Below are positions 1 through 8,372 of a stretch of DNA of 64,000 nucleotides, piece after piece. Below the pieces are notes generated by a model. The model had not been told where the DNA came from. It saw nothing but the letters and a program-made list of their open reading frames with translations, and ran no database searches. A program made the translations under genes and the position numbers. This stretch comes from Roseomonas aerilata DSM 19363 (GTDB taxonomy: Bacteria; Pseudomonadota; Alphaproteobacteria; Acetobacterales; Acetobacteraceae), in the NCBI RefSeq assembly GCF_000711725.1, contig NZ_JONP01000021.1:25047-89046 (forward strand), given 5' to 3'. Numbering within the stretch: position 1 is the first letter of the stretch; every line of letters begins with the position of its first letter.

Positions 1-462
1 ACCTTCATCGGCAACGCCTCGCTGAAGGCGCTGGCGGCGGCGCGGGCGAGCGGCACCGTCGCCCTGGCCGACGATTCCGGCTTCTCCGCCGCCGCGCTCG
101 ACGGCGCGCCCGGCGTCTACACCGCCGACTGGGCCGAGCAGCCCGACGGCACGCGCGACTATGCCGGGGCCATGGCGAAGGTGGAGCGGCTGGCCCGTCA
201 CTCGCCCGACCGTGCGGCCTGGTTCTCCTGCGCCCTCGTCCTCGCCTGGCCGGACGGCCATGTGGAGGCCTTCCTCGGCGAGGCGCATGGCCGCTGGGTC
301 TGGCCGCCCCGCGGCGACCACGGCTTCGGCTACGACCCGATGTTCGTGCCGGAGGGCGAGACACAGACCTTCGCGGAGATGGACCCGGCGAGGAAGCACG
401 CGATCAGCCACCGCGCCGCCGCCTTCCGCATGCTTGAGGAGGCCTGCCTGCCGAAGGGCTAG
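1..462 (+). CDS. rdgB: RdgB/HAM1-family XTP/dITP pyrophosphatase, 5' end cut by window edge
   Basis: House-cleaning nucleotidase that hydrolyses non-canonical purine triphosphates (dITP, XTP) to the monophosphate and PPi in the cytoplasm. The visible 153 residues begin inside the family signature [10 protein letters not shown], followed by ALADDSGF and [13 protein letters not shown], and end with the SHRAAA motif near the C-terminus; all are diagnostic of the family. Full-length members are about 200 residues, so roughly the first 45 residues lie left of the window. It stops at TAG 460-462, 84 bases before motB, with no obvious terminator between. Identity is clear; only the start is unseen. 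Confidence 0.95.
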   Translation, partial: TFIGNASLKALAAARASGTVALADDSGFSAAALDGAPGVYTADWAEQPDGTRDYAGAMAKVERLARHSPDRAAWFSCALVLAWPDGHVEAFLGEAHGRWVWPPRGDHGFGYDPMFVPEGETQTFAEMDPARKHAISHRAAAFRMLEEACLPKG

Positions 463-546
463 CCCCACCCGCCCGCAAGGCGCCGGCGGTTAACCGGGCC
501 TTGAGGGTGCTTCGGCGATGCTACCCGCGGTTAGGGGTGCAGAGCC

Positions 547-1593
547 GTGGCAAAAGGCAAGGGCGAAGGCGTCACCATCGTCATCAGGAAGGAGGAGGGG
601 GGCGAGGGCGGCCACCATGGCGGCGCGTGGAAAGTCGCCTACGCCGACTTCGTCACCGCCATGATGGCCTTCTTCCTCCTCATGTGGCTGCTCAACGCCA
701 CGACGGAGGAGCAGCGGCGGGGACTGGCCGACTACTTCAACCCGACGAACGTGATGGGCCAGCGGCCCAGCGGCTCCGGCCAGCCCTTCGGCGGCCGCAC
801 GCCGAGCGAATCGGGGCCGATGGCCTCCAACGCCTCCTCCATGCGGGTGGAGACAGGCCCGCGCCCGGTCGTTTTCGACCTCGAGGAGGACGACAGCGAC
901 ACGCCCGCCACCCCCGTGGAGCGCCGCGAGGGCCCGAAGGGCGACGACGAGACGGCGACCCCCGCCCGCCTCCGGACCGAGCAGGCTGCCGAGCGCCGCG
1001 CCGCTGAGGGAACCGGCACGCCCGGCAACCGGGAGGCCGGGACCGGCCCCGCCGATGTCGCCAAGGCGGGCACCGAGGCCCTGCGGGAGGAATTGGAGAA
1101 GCGCGAGCGCGAGGGCCTGGACCGCCTGGCCGAGCAGGTGCGCGCGGCCGTGCGCGACGACCCCGCCCTGGCCGACCTAGCCCGCCAGCTTCAGGTGGAG
1201 CAGGTGCCGGAAGGGCTGCGAATCCAGCTGCTGGACGCCGAGCGCCAGCCGATGTTCGCCCTCGGCGGCAGCGCGCCGGCGGATAAGGCAAAGGCGCTGC
1301 TGGCAAAGGTGGCGGCGGTGATCAACCGGGTGCCGAACGCCGTTTCGATCACCGGCCACACGGACGCGACGCCCTTCCGCCCCGGCGCGCGCTCGAACTG
1401 GGACCTTTCGGCCGAGCGCGCCAACGCCACCCGGCGGCTGCTGGTGGAGGGCGGGGTGGCGGAGTCGCGCATCCGCAGCGTCGCCGGCCTAGCCGAGCGT
1501 GAGCCACTTCTGCCCAACGATCCCGGCAATGCCGCCAACCGCCGGGTCTCCGTCCTGCTCCTGCGCGAGAACACGAGGAACGCTGCGCCATGA
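547..1593 (+). CDS. motB: Flagellar motor stator protein MotB (GTG start)
   Basis: Stator subunit that anchors the proton-driven flagellar motor to peptidoglycan. It is 348 residues: a cytoplasmic basic N-terminus, one membrane helix at about 33-51 (YADFVTAMMAFFLLMWLLN) carrying the proton-accepting Asp34, a long charged linker of about 55-220, and a C-terminal OmpA-like peptidoglycan-binding domain (about 222-342) with ITGHTDATPF and a NRRVSVLLL ending. The GTG at 547 is chosen because the helix lies only about 30 residues downstream, as in other MotB proteins. Its stop overlaps the start of motA by 4 bases (ATGA), so the two are translationally coupled. The order motB before motA is the reverse of the classical motAB operon. 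Confidence 0.93.
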   Translation: MAKGKGEGVTIVIRKEEGGEGGHHGGAWKVAYADFVTAMMAFFLLMWLLNATTEEQRRGLADYFNPTNVMGQRPSGSGQPFGGRTPSESGPMASNASSMRVETGPRPVVFDLEEDDSDTPATPVERREGPKGDDETATPARLRTEQAAERRAAEGTGTPGNREAGTGPADVAKAGTEALREELEKREREGLDRLAEQVRAAVRDDPALADLARQLQVEQVPEGLRIQLLDAERQPMFALGGSAPADKAKALLAKVAAVINRVPNAVSITGHTDATPFRPGARSNWDLSAERANATRRLLVEGGVAESRIRSVAGLAEREPLLPNDPGNAANRRVSVLLLRENTRNAAP

Positions 1594-2456
1594 CGACAAT
1601 CATCGGCTTCGTCGTGATGATGATCACCGTCTTCGGCGGCTACACGCTGTCGGGCGGCAAGTTCGACATCATCCTGCACGCCCTGCCGCTGGAGGGCATG
1701 ATGATCGGCGGCGCGGCGGTCGGCGCCTTCGTCATGTCGAACTCGATGCACGACGTGAAGCACACGCTCGCCGGCTTCGGGAAGATCTTCAAGGGCGCGC
1801 GCTTCCACAAGAGCGACTACGTGGAAATGCTCTCGTTGCTCTACTGGTTCGTGCGCCTCGTGCAGACCAAGGGCGCCATGGCGCTGGAAGCGCATATCGA
1901 GAAGCCCGACGAGAGCCCCGCCTTCGCGAAGTTCCCCAAGATCAAGGCGAACCACCACGCCGTCGCGATCATCTGCGACTATCTCCGCATGGTCGGCATG
2001 AACGCCGACGACCCGCACCAGATCGAGGACGTGATGGCGCGGGAGCTGAAGAAGCTGAAGGAGGAGGAGCTGCACCCCTCCCACGCGATGCAGAGCATGG
2101 CGGACGCGCTTCCGGCCCTCGGGATCGTCGCGGCGGTGCTCGGTGTCATCAAGACCATGGCCTCGATTGACCAGCCGCCGACGGTGCTCGGCAGCATGAT
2201 CGGCGGCGCGCTGGTCGGCACCTTCCTCGGCGTGCTGCTGGCCTATGGCGTGATGGGTCCCATGGCCGCGCGCCTGAAGGGTGTGGTGGACGAGGAGACA
2301 AAGTATTTCGAGGTGATCCGCGCGGTGCTCGTGGCGCACCTGCACGGCAACGCGCCTCAGGTCTCGGTGGAAACCGGGCGCAAGATGGCACCCACCGCCT
2401 ACATGCCCTCCTTCCAGGAATTGGAAGCGGTGCTGCAGGATTTGCAGATCGCCTGA
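1590..2456 (+). CDS. motA: Flagellar motor stator protein MotA
   Basis: Membrane partner of MotB; the MotA-MotB complex conducts protons and drives the flagellar rotor. It is 288 residues, the normal size of the four-helix MotA class. An N-terminal helix (about 2-20) and a second at about 34-50 precede a charged cytoplasmic loop of about 55-170. The conserved helix DALPALGIVAAVLGVIKTMA follows, with the essential proline at 175, and then the last helix PTVLGSMIGGALVGTFLGVL. Its ATG overlaps the motB stop (ATGA at 1590-1593), so expression is coupled. No other flagellar gene is in the window, so this is an isolated stator operon. Confidence 0.95.
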   Translation: MTTIIGFVVMMITVFGGYTLSGGKFDIILHALPLEGMMIGGAAVGAFVMSNSMHDVKHTLAGFGKIFKGARFHKSDYVEMLSLLYWFVRLVQTKGAMALEAHIEKPDESPAFAKFPKIKANHHAVAIICDYLRMVGMNADDPHQIEDVMARELKKLKEEELHPSHAMQSMADALPALGIVAAVLGVIKTMASIDQPPTVLGSMIGGALVGTFLGVLLAYGVMGPMAARLKGVVDEETKYFEVIRAVLVAHLHGNAPQVSVETGRKMAPTAYMPSFQELEAVLQDLQIA

Positions 2457-2478
2457 GGGCCGCGCTACGCCAGCGGCC

Positions 2479-2904
2479 ATGGACGACACAGCCCCCTTCC
2501 ACGACCTCATCGGCATCACCCTGGAGGAATGGCGCGACGGCTATGCCCGCCTCGCCCTCGAGGTGGAGCGGAAGCACCACAACCGCAGCGGCGTGCTCCA
2601 CGGCGGCGTGCTGCTCGCGATGATCGACCAGGCCGGCGGCTATTCGGGGCTGTTCTGCACTGTCCCTGGCAACGTGCGCCGAGCGGTGACGGTGGACATG
2701 GACTGCCGCTTCACCGGGCAGGTGACCACCGGCCGCATCGTGGCCGAGGGCCGGATCGTCACCGCCGGGCGCAACATCTTCTTCACCCGCACCGAGGTGC
2801 TGGGGCCGGACGGCAAGCTCGTGGCCTACGGCGCCGGCACTCATCGCTGGCGTTCCGGCAGCCAGGTGCCGGAGGGCGTGCCGGCCGATTCGCCCTTGCG
2901 CTGA
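2479..2904 (+). CDS. PaaI-type hotdog-fold thioesterase
   Basis: A 141-residue cytoplasmic protein of the hotdog acyl-CoA thioesterase superfamily. The family motif HGGVLLAMIDQAGGYSG (about 41-57) holds the helix with the catalytic Asp/Gln region, and the following strands (VTVDMDCRFTGQV, GRIVTAGRNIFFTRTEV) match the PaaI/YbgC-like fold. It hydrolyses an acyl-CoA; the substrate cannot be told from sequence. It starts 22 bases after motA and could be cotranscribed with it, although no functional tie to motility is expected. A second, different hotdog protein lies at 10272-10718. Confidence 0.85.
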   Translation: MDDTAPFHDLIGITLEEWRDGYARLALEVERKHHNRSGVLHGGVLLAMIDQAGGYSGLFCTVPGNVRRAVTVDMDCRFTGQVTTGRIVAEGRIVTAGRNIFFTRTEVLGPDGKLVAYGAGTHRWRSGSQVPEGVPADSPLR

Positions 2905-3075
2905 GCCGGCTCAGACCCGGAAGCGGTATTCCCGCCCCGGCACGCGCTCGATGTCGGGCGGGCGATCCTGGCGGCCTCGGCGGCAGAGAAGGAGCTGCGG
3001 GCGGCGAACCAGCCTGCGCGCTCGTCATAGGCCAGGTTCTCGCGCCGGGCACATGTCATTGGTGCGGGAAGAGGA
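2905..3075. other. Short gap with a possible gene remnant on the minus strand
   Basis: This 171-base stretch lies between the convergent thioesterase and SDR genes. On the minus strand, reading frames of about 2911-3060 give protein-like text: AYDERAGWFAARSS in one frame and PPDIERVPGREYRFRV, ending in TGA at 2911-2913, in another. Together they look like the 3' end of a lost gene carrying a frameshift, but the piece is too short to identify. No start codon with a ribosome binding site is apparent. Confidence 0.25.
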
Positions 3076-3861
3076 TCAGGCCCCGCCCCAGTTCATGGTC
3101 AGCCCGCCATCCATCACAATCGTCTGTCCCGTGATGTAGTCGGCATCGGGGCTGGCAAGGAAAAGCGCGAGCTTCGCGATCTCCTCGGGCTGCCCGGCAC
3201 GGTGCCAGGGAATCTCCTTGAAGGAGGCCTCCCGCTTGGCGGGATCGTCCAACCGTTCCTGCGTCATCGGCGTCTGGATCAACCCGGGCGCGATGCCGAC
3301 GACGTTGATCTTATGGGGCGCGAGTTCCACCGAGAGGCTCCGGATGAAGGAGCCGACCCCCGCCTTGGACATGCCGTAGGGGGCACTGCCATCGGTCGGC
3401 AGGTGCTGGGCGACGGAAGAGACGTTGATGATCTTGCCCCCTCCCCCCTCCTTGCCATGGGGCGGCAGGCGGTAGCGGAGGAAGGCGCGGGCGCACCAGA
3501 GCGGCCCCATGAGGTTGGTGCGGATCACCACCTCCACGTCCTCGTCCGCGATCTCGGCAACGGGCTTCTTGCCACCCATGCCCTTGCCGGCGTTGTTCAC
3601 GAGGATGTCGGGAATGCCCAGCGCGTTCCGGGCCGCCTCGAAGGCGGCATCGACGGATTTTGACTCCATCACCTCAAGCTGCGTGACGAAGGCGCGGCGG
3701 CCCGCGGCCTCGACGCGCTGGGCCGTCTCGCGTGCCCCCGCCTCGTCGGTATGCCAGGTGACGGCAATATCCGCCCCGGCACGGGCGAGGGTGACCGCGA
3801 TCTCCGCGCCGATGCCGGAATCCGATCCGGTGACGAAGGCCACCTTGCCCTGAAGAACCAT
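3076..3861 (-). CDS. SDR-family NAD(P)-dependent oxidoreductase (glucose 1-dehydrogenase-like)
   Basis: Classical short-chain dehydrogenase of 261 residues. It has the cofactor glycine motif TGSDSGIG near the N-terminus, LVNNAGKG, the catalytic Ser in INVSSVAQ, and the YGMSK Tyr/Lys pair, and ends in the usual [13 protein letters not shown]. The subfamily resembles glucose 1-dehydrogenase/3-oxoacyl-ACP reductase-like enzymes, but the substrate cannot be assigned. The ATG at 3861 is preferred over a GTG 18 bases upstream because GGAGG sits at proper distance before it. It is convergent with the upstream thioesterase. Confidence 0.9.
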   Translation of the reverse strand: MVLQGKVAFVTGSDSGIGAEIAVTLARAGADIAVTWHTDEAGARETAQRVEAAGRRAFVTQLEVMESKSVDAAFEAARNALGIPDILVNNAGKGMGGKKPVAEIADEDVEVVIRTNLMGPLWCARAFLRYRLPPHGKEGGGGKIINVSSVAQHLPTDGSAPYGMSKAGVGSFIRSLSVELAPHKINVVGIAPGLIQTPMTQERLDDPAKREASFKEIPWHRAGQPEEIAKLALFLASPDADYITGQTIVMDGGLTMNWGGA

Positions 3862-3920
3862 GCCCCCGCCTCCGTTCACCTGCGCCGTTTCAAGCGCGGG
3901 AACGGAGGCGCAGTTGCCCC

Positions 3921-4202
3921 TCAGCCCTTGCGAAGGGTGCGGAGATTGGCGCTAACGCGCCGGCGGGCCGGGCTGGCGGCGGCGGCCATGACGGCGGCCG
4001 GGTTCTCGCCCCGCATCGCCGCGCGGCCGGCGGCGAACCAGCCGTCGGCGAAGGCGCGCTGCTTCTCCAGCGCCATGCGCGTCAGTTCCGAGCTGGCGCT
4101 GGCCGGACTGGCCATCAGGTCGGCGCTGCGCAGCGCGAAGACCCAGCCGGCCTGCCAGGCGAAGAGGGGCCAGTTAGCCCCGGCCCCCTTCCGGCCGCTC
4201 AC
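3921..4202 (-). CDS. Small helical protein coupled to peroxiredoxin (phasin-like?)
   Basis: A 93-residue protein, not firmly recognised. It is rich in Ala, mostly helical by composition, and has a basic tail ([17 protein letters not shown]); the central stretch [24 protein letters not shown] resembles small phasin-like/granule-associated proteins of Alphaproteobacteria, but this is a weak resemblance. The GTG start at 4202 overlaps the peroxiredoxin stop (GTGA), which is good evidence that it is translated together with that gene. No signal peptide or transmembrane helix is evident. Confidence 0.7.
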   Translation of the reverse strand: MSGRKGAGANWPLFAWQAGWVFALRSADLMASPASASSELTRMALEKQRAFADGWFAAGRAAMRGENPAAVMAAAASPARRRVSANLRTLRKG

Positions 4203-4681
4203 AGCTTGGCCATTACGGCTTCGGCGCTGCTCACGTCGAACGCGCCGGGCTCCTCCACGCCGACATAGGTGACCTTTCCGTCCTTCAGGATGAGGGCGAA
4301 GCGCTGGGCGCGGACGCCGAGGCCGCGGGCAGTCAGGTCCTGCTCCAGGCCGAGGGCCTTGGTGAAGGCGGCGGCGCCGTCGGCGAGCATGGCCACCTTG
4401 TCCTCCACGCCCTGATCCTTCGCCCAGGCCTGCATCACGAAGGCGTCGTTGACGGCCACGCAGGCCACGGTGCCCACGCCCTTGCCCTTCAGGGCCGCGG
4501 CCTGCTGCACGAAGCCGGGCAGGTGCTTGGCGGAGCAGGTGGGGGTGAAGGCGCCGGGCACGCCGAAGAGCACGGCGGTGCCGGTGCCGAGGAGAGCGGC
4601 GGTATCGACCTCCTTCGGGCCCTCCGCGCTCGCCTGCATGATCTTGACGGAGGGGATGGCGTCGCCGGTCTTGATGGTCAT
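4199..4681 (-). CDS. Peroxiredoxin, Prx5/AhpE-like (glutaredoxin-dependent type)
   Basis: Thiol peroxidase of 160 residues that reduces hydrogen peroxide and organic peroxides in the cytoplasm. It has the Prx5 hallmark [10 protein letters not shown] with the peroxidatic Cys at 49 and the downstream Arg in [15 protein letters not shown]. The length and the PGAFTPTC form are typical of bacterial Prx5 proteins that are recycled by glutaredoxin/glutathione. It begins at ATG 4681 and is the first gene of a two-gene minus-strand unit, overlapping the small helical protein by 4 bases. The divergent yqgE-like gene starts 145 bases away. Confidence 0.92.
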   Translation of the reverse strand: MTIKTGDAIPSVKIMQASAEGPKEVDTAALLGTGTAVLFGVPGAFTPTCSAKHLPGFVQQAAALKGKGVGTVACVAVNDAFVMQAWAKDQGVEDKVAMLADGAAAFTKALGLEQDLTARGLGVRAQRFALILKDGKVTYVGVEEPGAFDVSSAEAVMAKL

Positions 4682-4826
4682 GGGGGGTCCCTGCAGCGGA
4701 TGGAGCCGGCAGTTTCGGCGCCGGTTCCGCCGCCCTGTCAACGCCCGTCCACCGCCGGACGCGAAGCTGCACAGCGGAGGCAGCGGGCGGGTTGCACCAC
4801 TCGGGGGGCACCGCCATCTTCGCGGG

Positions 4827-5504
4827 ATGACGAGGCGCCCGAAGGACAAGGCTCCCCTTCCCCCCTCCTTCGACGAGGAGATGGAAGAGGCGGAAGCCGA
4901 GAGCCCACCGATCCAGCTCTCCCGCATGAAGCAGCCCCCGGCAGAGGAGGGCTGGCTCGGCGGACAGCTGCTCATTGCCATGCCGAGCATGGAGGACCCG
5001 CGCTTCGCGCGCTCCGTGATCTGCCTCTGCGCCCACTCGGCCGAGGGGGCGATGGGGATCGTGCTGAACCGCGCCATCGAGAACCTCACCTTCGACGACC
5101 TGCTGAAGCAGCTCGACGTGACCCCTGTGCCCCCGGCGCGGCGCATCCGCCTGCATGCCGGCGGTCCGGTGGAGGGCGGGCGCGGCTTCGTGCTGCACAC
5201 CGGGGATTGGTCGAGCGACAGCAGCCTGACCATGGATGGCGGCTTCGCGCTGACCGCCAGCGTGGACATCCTCAAGGCGATCGCGGGCGGCGGCGGGCCA
5301 CGCCAGGGCCTGCTTGCCCTCGGCTATGCCGGCTGGGGCCCGGGCCAGCTCGAGAGCGAGATCCAGCACAACGCCTGGCTGAACGTCACGCCGGACGAGG
5401 CGATCCTCTTCACCGAGGAGGACCAGGACGCGAAATGGCGCCGGGCGCTGGCGAAGCTGAAGGTGGACCCGCTGCTGCTGGTGGGCACCGCCGGGCGGGC
5501 CTGA
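4827..5504 (+). CDS. YqgE/AlgH family protein (UPF0301)
   Basis: A 225-residue member of the YqgE/AlgH family, whose biochemical role is not settled. The conserved domain begins at [19 protein letters not shown], continues with [16 protein letters not shown] and [14 protein letters not shown], and ends with [14 protein letters not shown] and NAWL, all strong family signatures. The first 40 residues are a charged, low-complexity extension. The start is uncertain: ATG 4827 is the longest plausible choice, and in-frame ATGs at about 4881 and 4926 would give lengths closer to the family's usual 185-200. Confidence 0.88.
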   Translation: MTRRPKDKAPLPPSFDEEMEEAEAESPPIQLSRMKQPPAEEGWLGGQLLIAMPSMEDPRFARSVICLCAHSAEGAMGIVLNRAIENLTFDDLLKQLDVTPVPPARRIRLHAGGPVEGGRGFVLHTGDWSSDSSLTMDGGFALTASVDILKAIAGGGGPRQGLLALGYAGWGPGQLESEIQHNAWLNVTPDEAILFTEEDQDAKWRRALAKLKVDPLLLVGTAGRA

Positions 5505-5528
5505 AGGCCGGGCGCCCGGGCGCCGGGG

Positions 5529-5534
5529 TTGACA
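5529..5534 (+). promoter_or_regulatory. Possible -35 element for aspS
   Basis: A perfect TTGACA lies 60 bases before the aspS start, in the short gap after yqgE. No convincing -10 hexamer sits 16-18 bases downstream; TACACG at 5566-5571 is too far. The site is only a candidate. Confidence 0.25.
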
Positions 5535-5593
5535 CCCGCCCCGCCCTGCCGCTCTTGCGGGCCCCTACACGACCAGCATCAGGCCCCTCCACC

Positions 5594-7450
5594 ATGCACG
5601 CCTATCGCACTCACACCTGCGGCGCGCTCCGCGCGTCGGACGCCGGCAGCACCGTCCGGCTCTCCGGCTGGGTGCACCGCAAGCGCGACCATGGCGGACT
5701 GCTGTTCATCGACCTGCGTGACCATTACGGCCTGACGCAGTGCGTGGTGCCCGCCGGCTCCCCAGTCTTCGAGGCCGCCGACAACCTGCGCCCCGAGAGC
5801 GTGATCACCGTTACCGGCGCGGTTGTCGCGCGCGAGGCAGGCACGGTGAACCCGAAGCTGCCGACGGGCGAGGTGGAGCTGAGGGTGGCCGAGCTCACCG
5901 TGCAGTCCCCGGCCGATGTCCTGCCGATCCAGGTGGCCGGCGACCAGGAATTCCCGGAGGAGCTGCGCCTCCGCTACCGCTTCCTCGACCTTCGGCGGGA
6001 GAAGCAGCACCGGAACCTCATGCTCCGCTCGGGCGTGATCGCCTCCATCCGCCGCCGGATGATCGAGCAGGGCTTCACCGAGTTCCAGACGCCGCTCCTG
6101 ACGGCCAGCAGTCCGGAGGGCGCGCGCGACTTCCTCGTGCCCTCTCGCCTGCACCCCGGCAAGTTCTACGCGCTGCCCCAGGCGCCGCAGATGTTCAAGC
6201 AGCTGGCGATGGTCGCCGGCTTCGACCGCTACTTCCAGATCGCCCCCTGCTTCCGCGACGAGGCGGCGCGCGCGGACCGCTCCCCCGGCGAGTTCTACCA
6301 GCTCGACTTCGAGATGAGCTTTGTCACGCAGGAGGATGTTTTCGCGGCCATCGAGCCGGTCATGCACGGCGTCTTCGTCGAGTTCGGCGGCGGCCGCACC
6401 GTGACGCCCGCGCCCTTCCCGCGCATCGCCTACGACACCGCGATGCTCGAGTACGGCTCGGACAAGCCGGACCTGCGCAACCCGCTGAAGATCACCGACG
6501 TCACCCAGCACTTCGCGGGCTCAGGCTTCGGGCTCTTCTCGAAGATCGCGGCCTCGGGCGGGATTATCCGCGCCATCCCGGCGCCCGGCGCGGCCGACAA
6601 GCCCCGCGGCTTCTTCGACAAGCTGAACGAGTGGGCGCGCGCTGAGGGCGCGGGCGGCCTCGGCTACATCCAGTTCGCCGCCGACGGCGCGAAGGGCCCC
6701 ATCGCCAAGAACCTCGAGGCGGACCGCGTGGAGGCGATCCGCGCCGCCTGCGGGCTGAACCCCGGCGACGCCGTCTTCTTCGCCGCCGGGGTGAAGGAGG
6801 ACGCCCAGAAGTTCGCGGGCGCCGTCCGCACGCGCCTCGGCAACGAGCTCGGCCTGATCGAGGAAGGCGCCTTCCGCTTCTGCTGGATCGTCGATTTCCC
6901 GATGTACGAGGCGAGCGAGGAGAAGCCGGGCGGCATCGACTTCAGCCACAACCCCTTCTCCATGCCGCAGGGCGGGCTGGAGGCGCTGAACTCCATGAAT
7001 CCGCTCGATATTAAGGCTTATCAGTACGACATCGTCTGCAATGGCATCGAGCTCTCCTCGGGCGCCATCCGCAACCACCGGCCGGACATCATGATCCGCG
7101 CCTTCGAGATCGCCGGCTACACCGCCGACGAGGTGGAGGAGCGCTTCGGCGGCATGCTGAACGCCTTCCGCTACGGCGCCCCCCCGCATGGCGGCTCCGC
7201 GCCGGGCATCGACCGCATGGTGATGCTGCTGGCCGACGAGCCGAACATCCGCGAGATCACCCTCTTCCCGCTCAACCAGCAGGCGGAGGACCTGATGATG
7301 GGAGCCCCGGCGCCGATCGAGCCCTCCCGCTGGAAGGAACTGTTCCTGAAGCCGGACATCCCCCCGGCGAAGGCCGCCACTAAGCCCGCGGGCGCGGTTC
7401 GCGAGGAAGCCGCTGGCACGCAGGGTGCAACACCGGGGAAGAGCACCTAA
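5594..7450 (+). CDS. aspS: Aspartyl-tRNA synthetase, non-discriminating type by signature
   Basis: Class IIb aminoacyl-tRNA synthetase of 618 residues that charges tRNA(Asp), and probably also tRNA(Asn), with aspartate. The N-terminal OB-fold anticodon domain starts with [11 protein letters not shown]. Motif 2 is seen in [19 protein letters not shown] and motif 3 in [15 protein letters not shown] near residue 550. The insertion domain typical of bacterial AspRS lies between. His33-Gly34 in the RDHGG loop is the form associated with relaxed tRNA recognition; discriminating enzymes such as that of E. coli have Leu there. That would imply a GatCAB route to Asn-tRNA, which is not visible in this window. 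The C-terminal tail beyond about 595 is Ala/Gly-rich and extra. Confidence 0.96.
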   Translation: MHAYRTHTCGALRASDAGSTVRLSGWVHRKRDHGGLLFIDLRDHYGLTQCVVPAGSPVFEAADNLRPESVITVTGAVVAREAGTVNPKLPTGEVELRVAELTVQSPADVLPIQVAGDQEFPEELRLRYRFLDLRREKQHRNLMLRSGVIASIRRRMIEQGFTEFQTPLLTASSPEGARDFLVPSRLHPGKFYALPQAPQMFKQLAMVAGFDRYFQIAPCFRDEAARADRSPGEFYQLDFEMSFVTQEDVFAAIEPVMHGVFVEFGGGRTVTPAPFPRIAYDTAMLEYGSDKPDLRNPLKITDVTQHFAGSGFGLFSKIAASGGIIRAIPAPGAADKPRGFFDKLNEWARAEGAGGLGYIQFAADGAKGPIAKNLEADRVEAIRAACGLNPGDAVFFAAGVKEDAQKFAGAVRTRLGNELGLIEEGAFRFCWIVDFPMYEASEEKPGGIDFSHNPFSMPQGGLEALNSMNPLDIKAYQYDIVCNGIELSSGAIRNHRPDIMIRAFEIAGYTADEVEERFGGMLNAFRYGAPPHGGSAPGIDRMVMLLADEPNIREITLFPLNQQAEDLMMGAPAPIEPSRWKELFLKPDIPPAKAATKPAGAVREEAAGTQGATPGKST

Positions 7451-7478
7451 GTCAGGCCCGAACCGGAAAGGCACCTCG

Positions 7479-8348
7479 ATGCGCCTGCGCTCTCTTCTCG
7501 CCACCACCGCCGCCCTGGGCATGACGCTCGCCCTGGCCGGGCCTGCGCCCGCCCAGCAGCCCGCCCCTGCGGCGGCGCCTGGGGCGGCGCAGGCCGCCGT
7601 CCTGCCGGGCTCGGAGGAGATGGTGGCCCATCGCGGCGCCTATCGCCTCAGCTTCGACAAGGCGCGCGACAGCTCCGACATCTCGCGGGCGGAGGGCGTG
7701 ATGCTGTTCGAGGTGCTGGACGCCTGCGACGGCTGGGCCAGCCGCCAGCGCCTCACGATGCGCCTGCAGGACCGCGACGGCCAGACGATCGAGACCGCCT
7801 CCGACTACGCGACCTGGGAGAGCAAGGACGGTCGTCGCCTCCGCTTCTCGATGACGCAGATGACGGGCGGCGCCGTCAGCAACCGCATCACCGGCGAGGC
7901 GGTGCTTCAGTCCGACGGCTCCGGCAGCGCCAACTACGACCAGCCGAGTGCGCGGCAGGAGGCGCTGCCGCCCGGCACGCTCCTGCCCATGGCGCACACC
8001 ATCCGCGCGATCGCGGCGGCGCGCTCGGGCCAGCGCATCCTCAACGTGCCCCTCATGGACGGCACGAGCGAGGACGGGGCGCAGGAGAGCACCACCATCG
8101 TCTCCCCCTGGAAGCGCGAGGCGGACGCGCAGCCGCGCTTCCCGCTATTGGGCGGGCAGGAGAGCGGGCGCATGCGGATCGCCTTCTTCGGCAAGGACAA
8201 CAGCGGCGGCGGAGCCTCCTCGCCCGATTACGAGGTGGGGCTGCGCTACTACGCGAACGGCGTCGCCGATGACCTGAACATGGATTTCGGCGAGTTCTCG
8301 GTGAACGGGAAGCTGGAGACGCTGGAGGCGGTGCCGGGCGGCTGCTGA
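7479..8348 (+). CDS. EipB/DUF1849 family cell-envelope protein
   Basis: Predicted periplasmic protein of 289 residues. An N-terminal signal peptide (about 1-25, cleaved near APAQQ) and an Ala/Pro stretch precede the DUF1849 domain. Family features are AHRGAYRLSFDKA, GVMLFEVLDACDGW, TWESKDGRRLRFSM, the LPPGTLLPMAHT motif, and the YEVGLRYYANGV C-terminal part. Brucella EipB is a spiral beta-barrel held by one disulfide. Here Cys83 (DACDGW) and the final residue Cys289 would form that pair. EipB supports envelope integrity in Brucella; the same role here is inferred. It starts 28 bases after aspS, and AACCGGAAAGG supplies a weak ribosome site. Confidence 0.85.
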   Translation: MRLRSLLATTAALGMTLALAGPAPAQQPAPAAAPGAAQAAVLPGSEEMVAHRGAYRLSFDKARDSSDISRAEGVMLFEVLDACDGWASRQRLTMRLQDRDGQTIETASDYATWESKDGRRLRFSMTQMTGGAVSNRITGEAVLQSDGSGSANYDQPSARQEALPPGTLLPMAHTIRAIAAARSGQRILNVPLMDGTSEDGAQESTTIVSPWKREADAQPRFPLLGGQESGRMRIAFFGKDNSGGGASSPDYEVGLRYYANGVADDLNMDFGEFSVNGKLETLEAVPGGC

Positions 8349-8372
8349 GGCCGCCCAGACCCGGAAGCACCC

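Noticed and set aside
1191..2519. Long minus-strand open frame across motB and motA
   Set aside because: It is an antisense shadow of high-GC genes, full of His/Arg/Ala runs and without any domain; the plus-strand frames are clear MotB and MotA.
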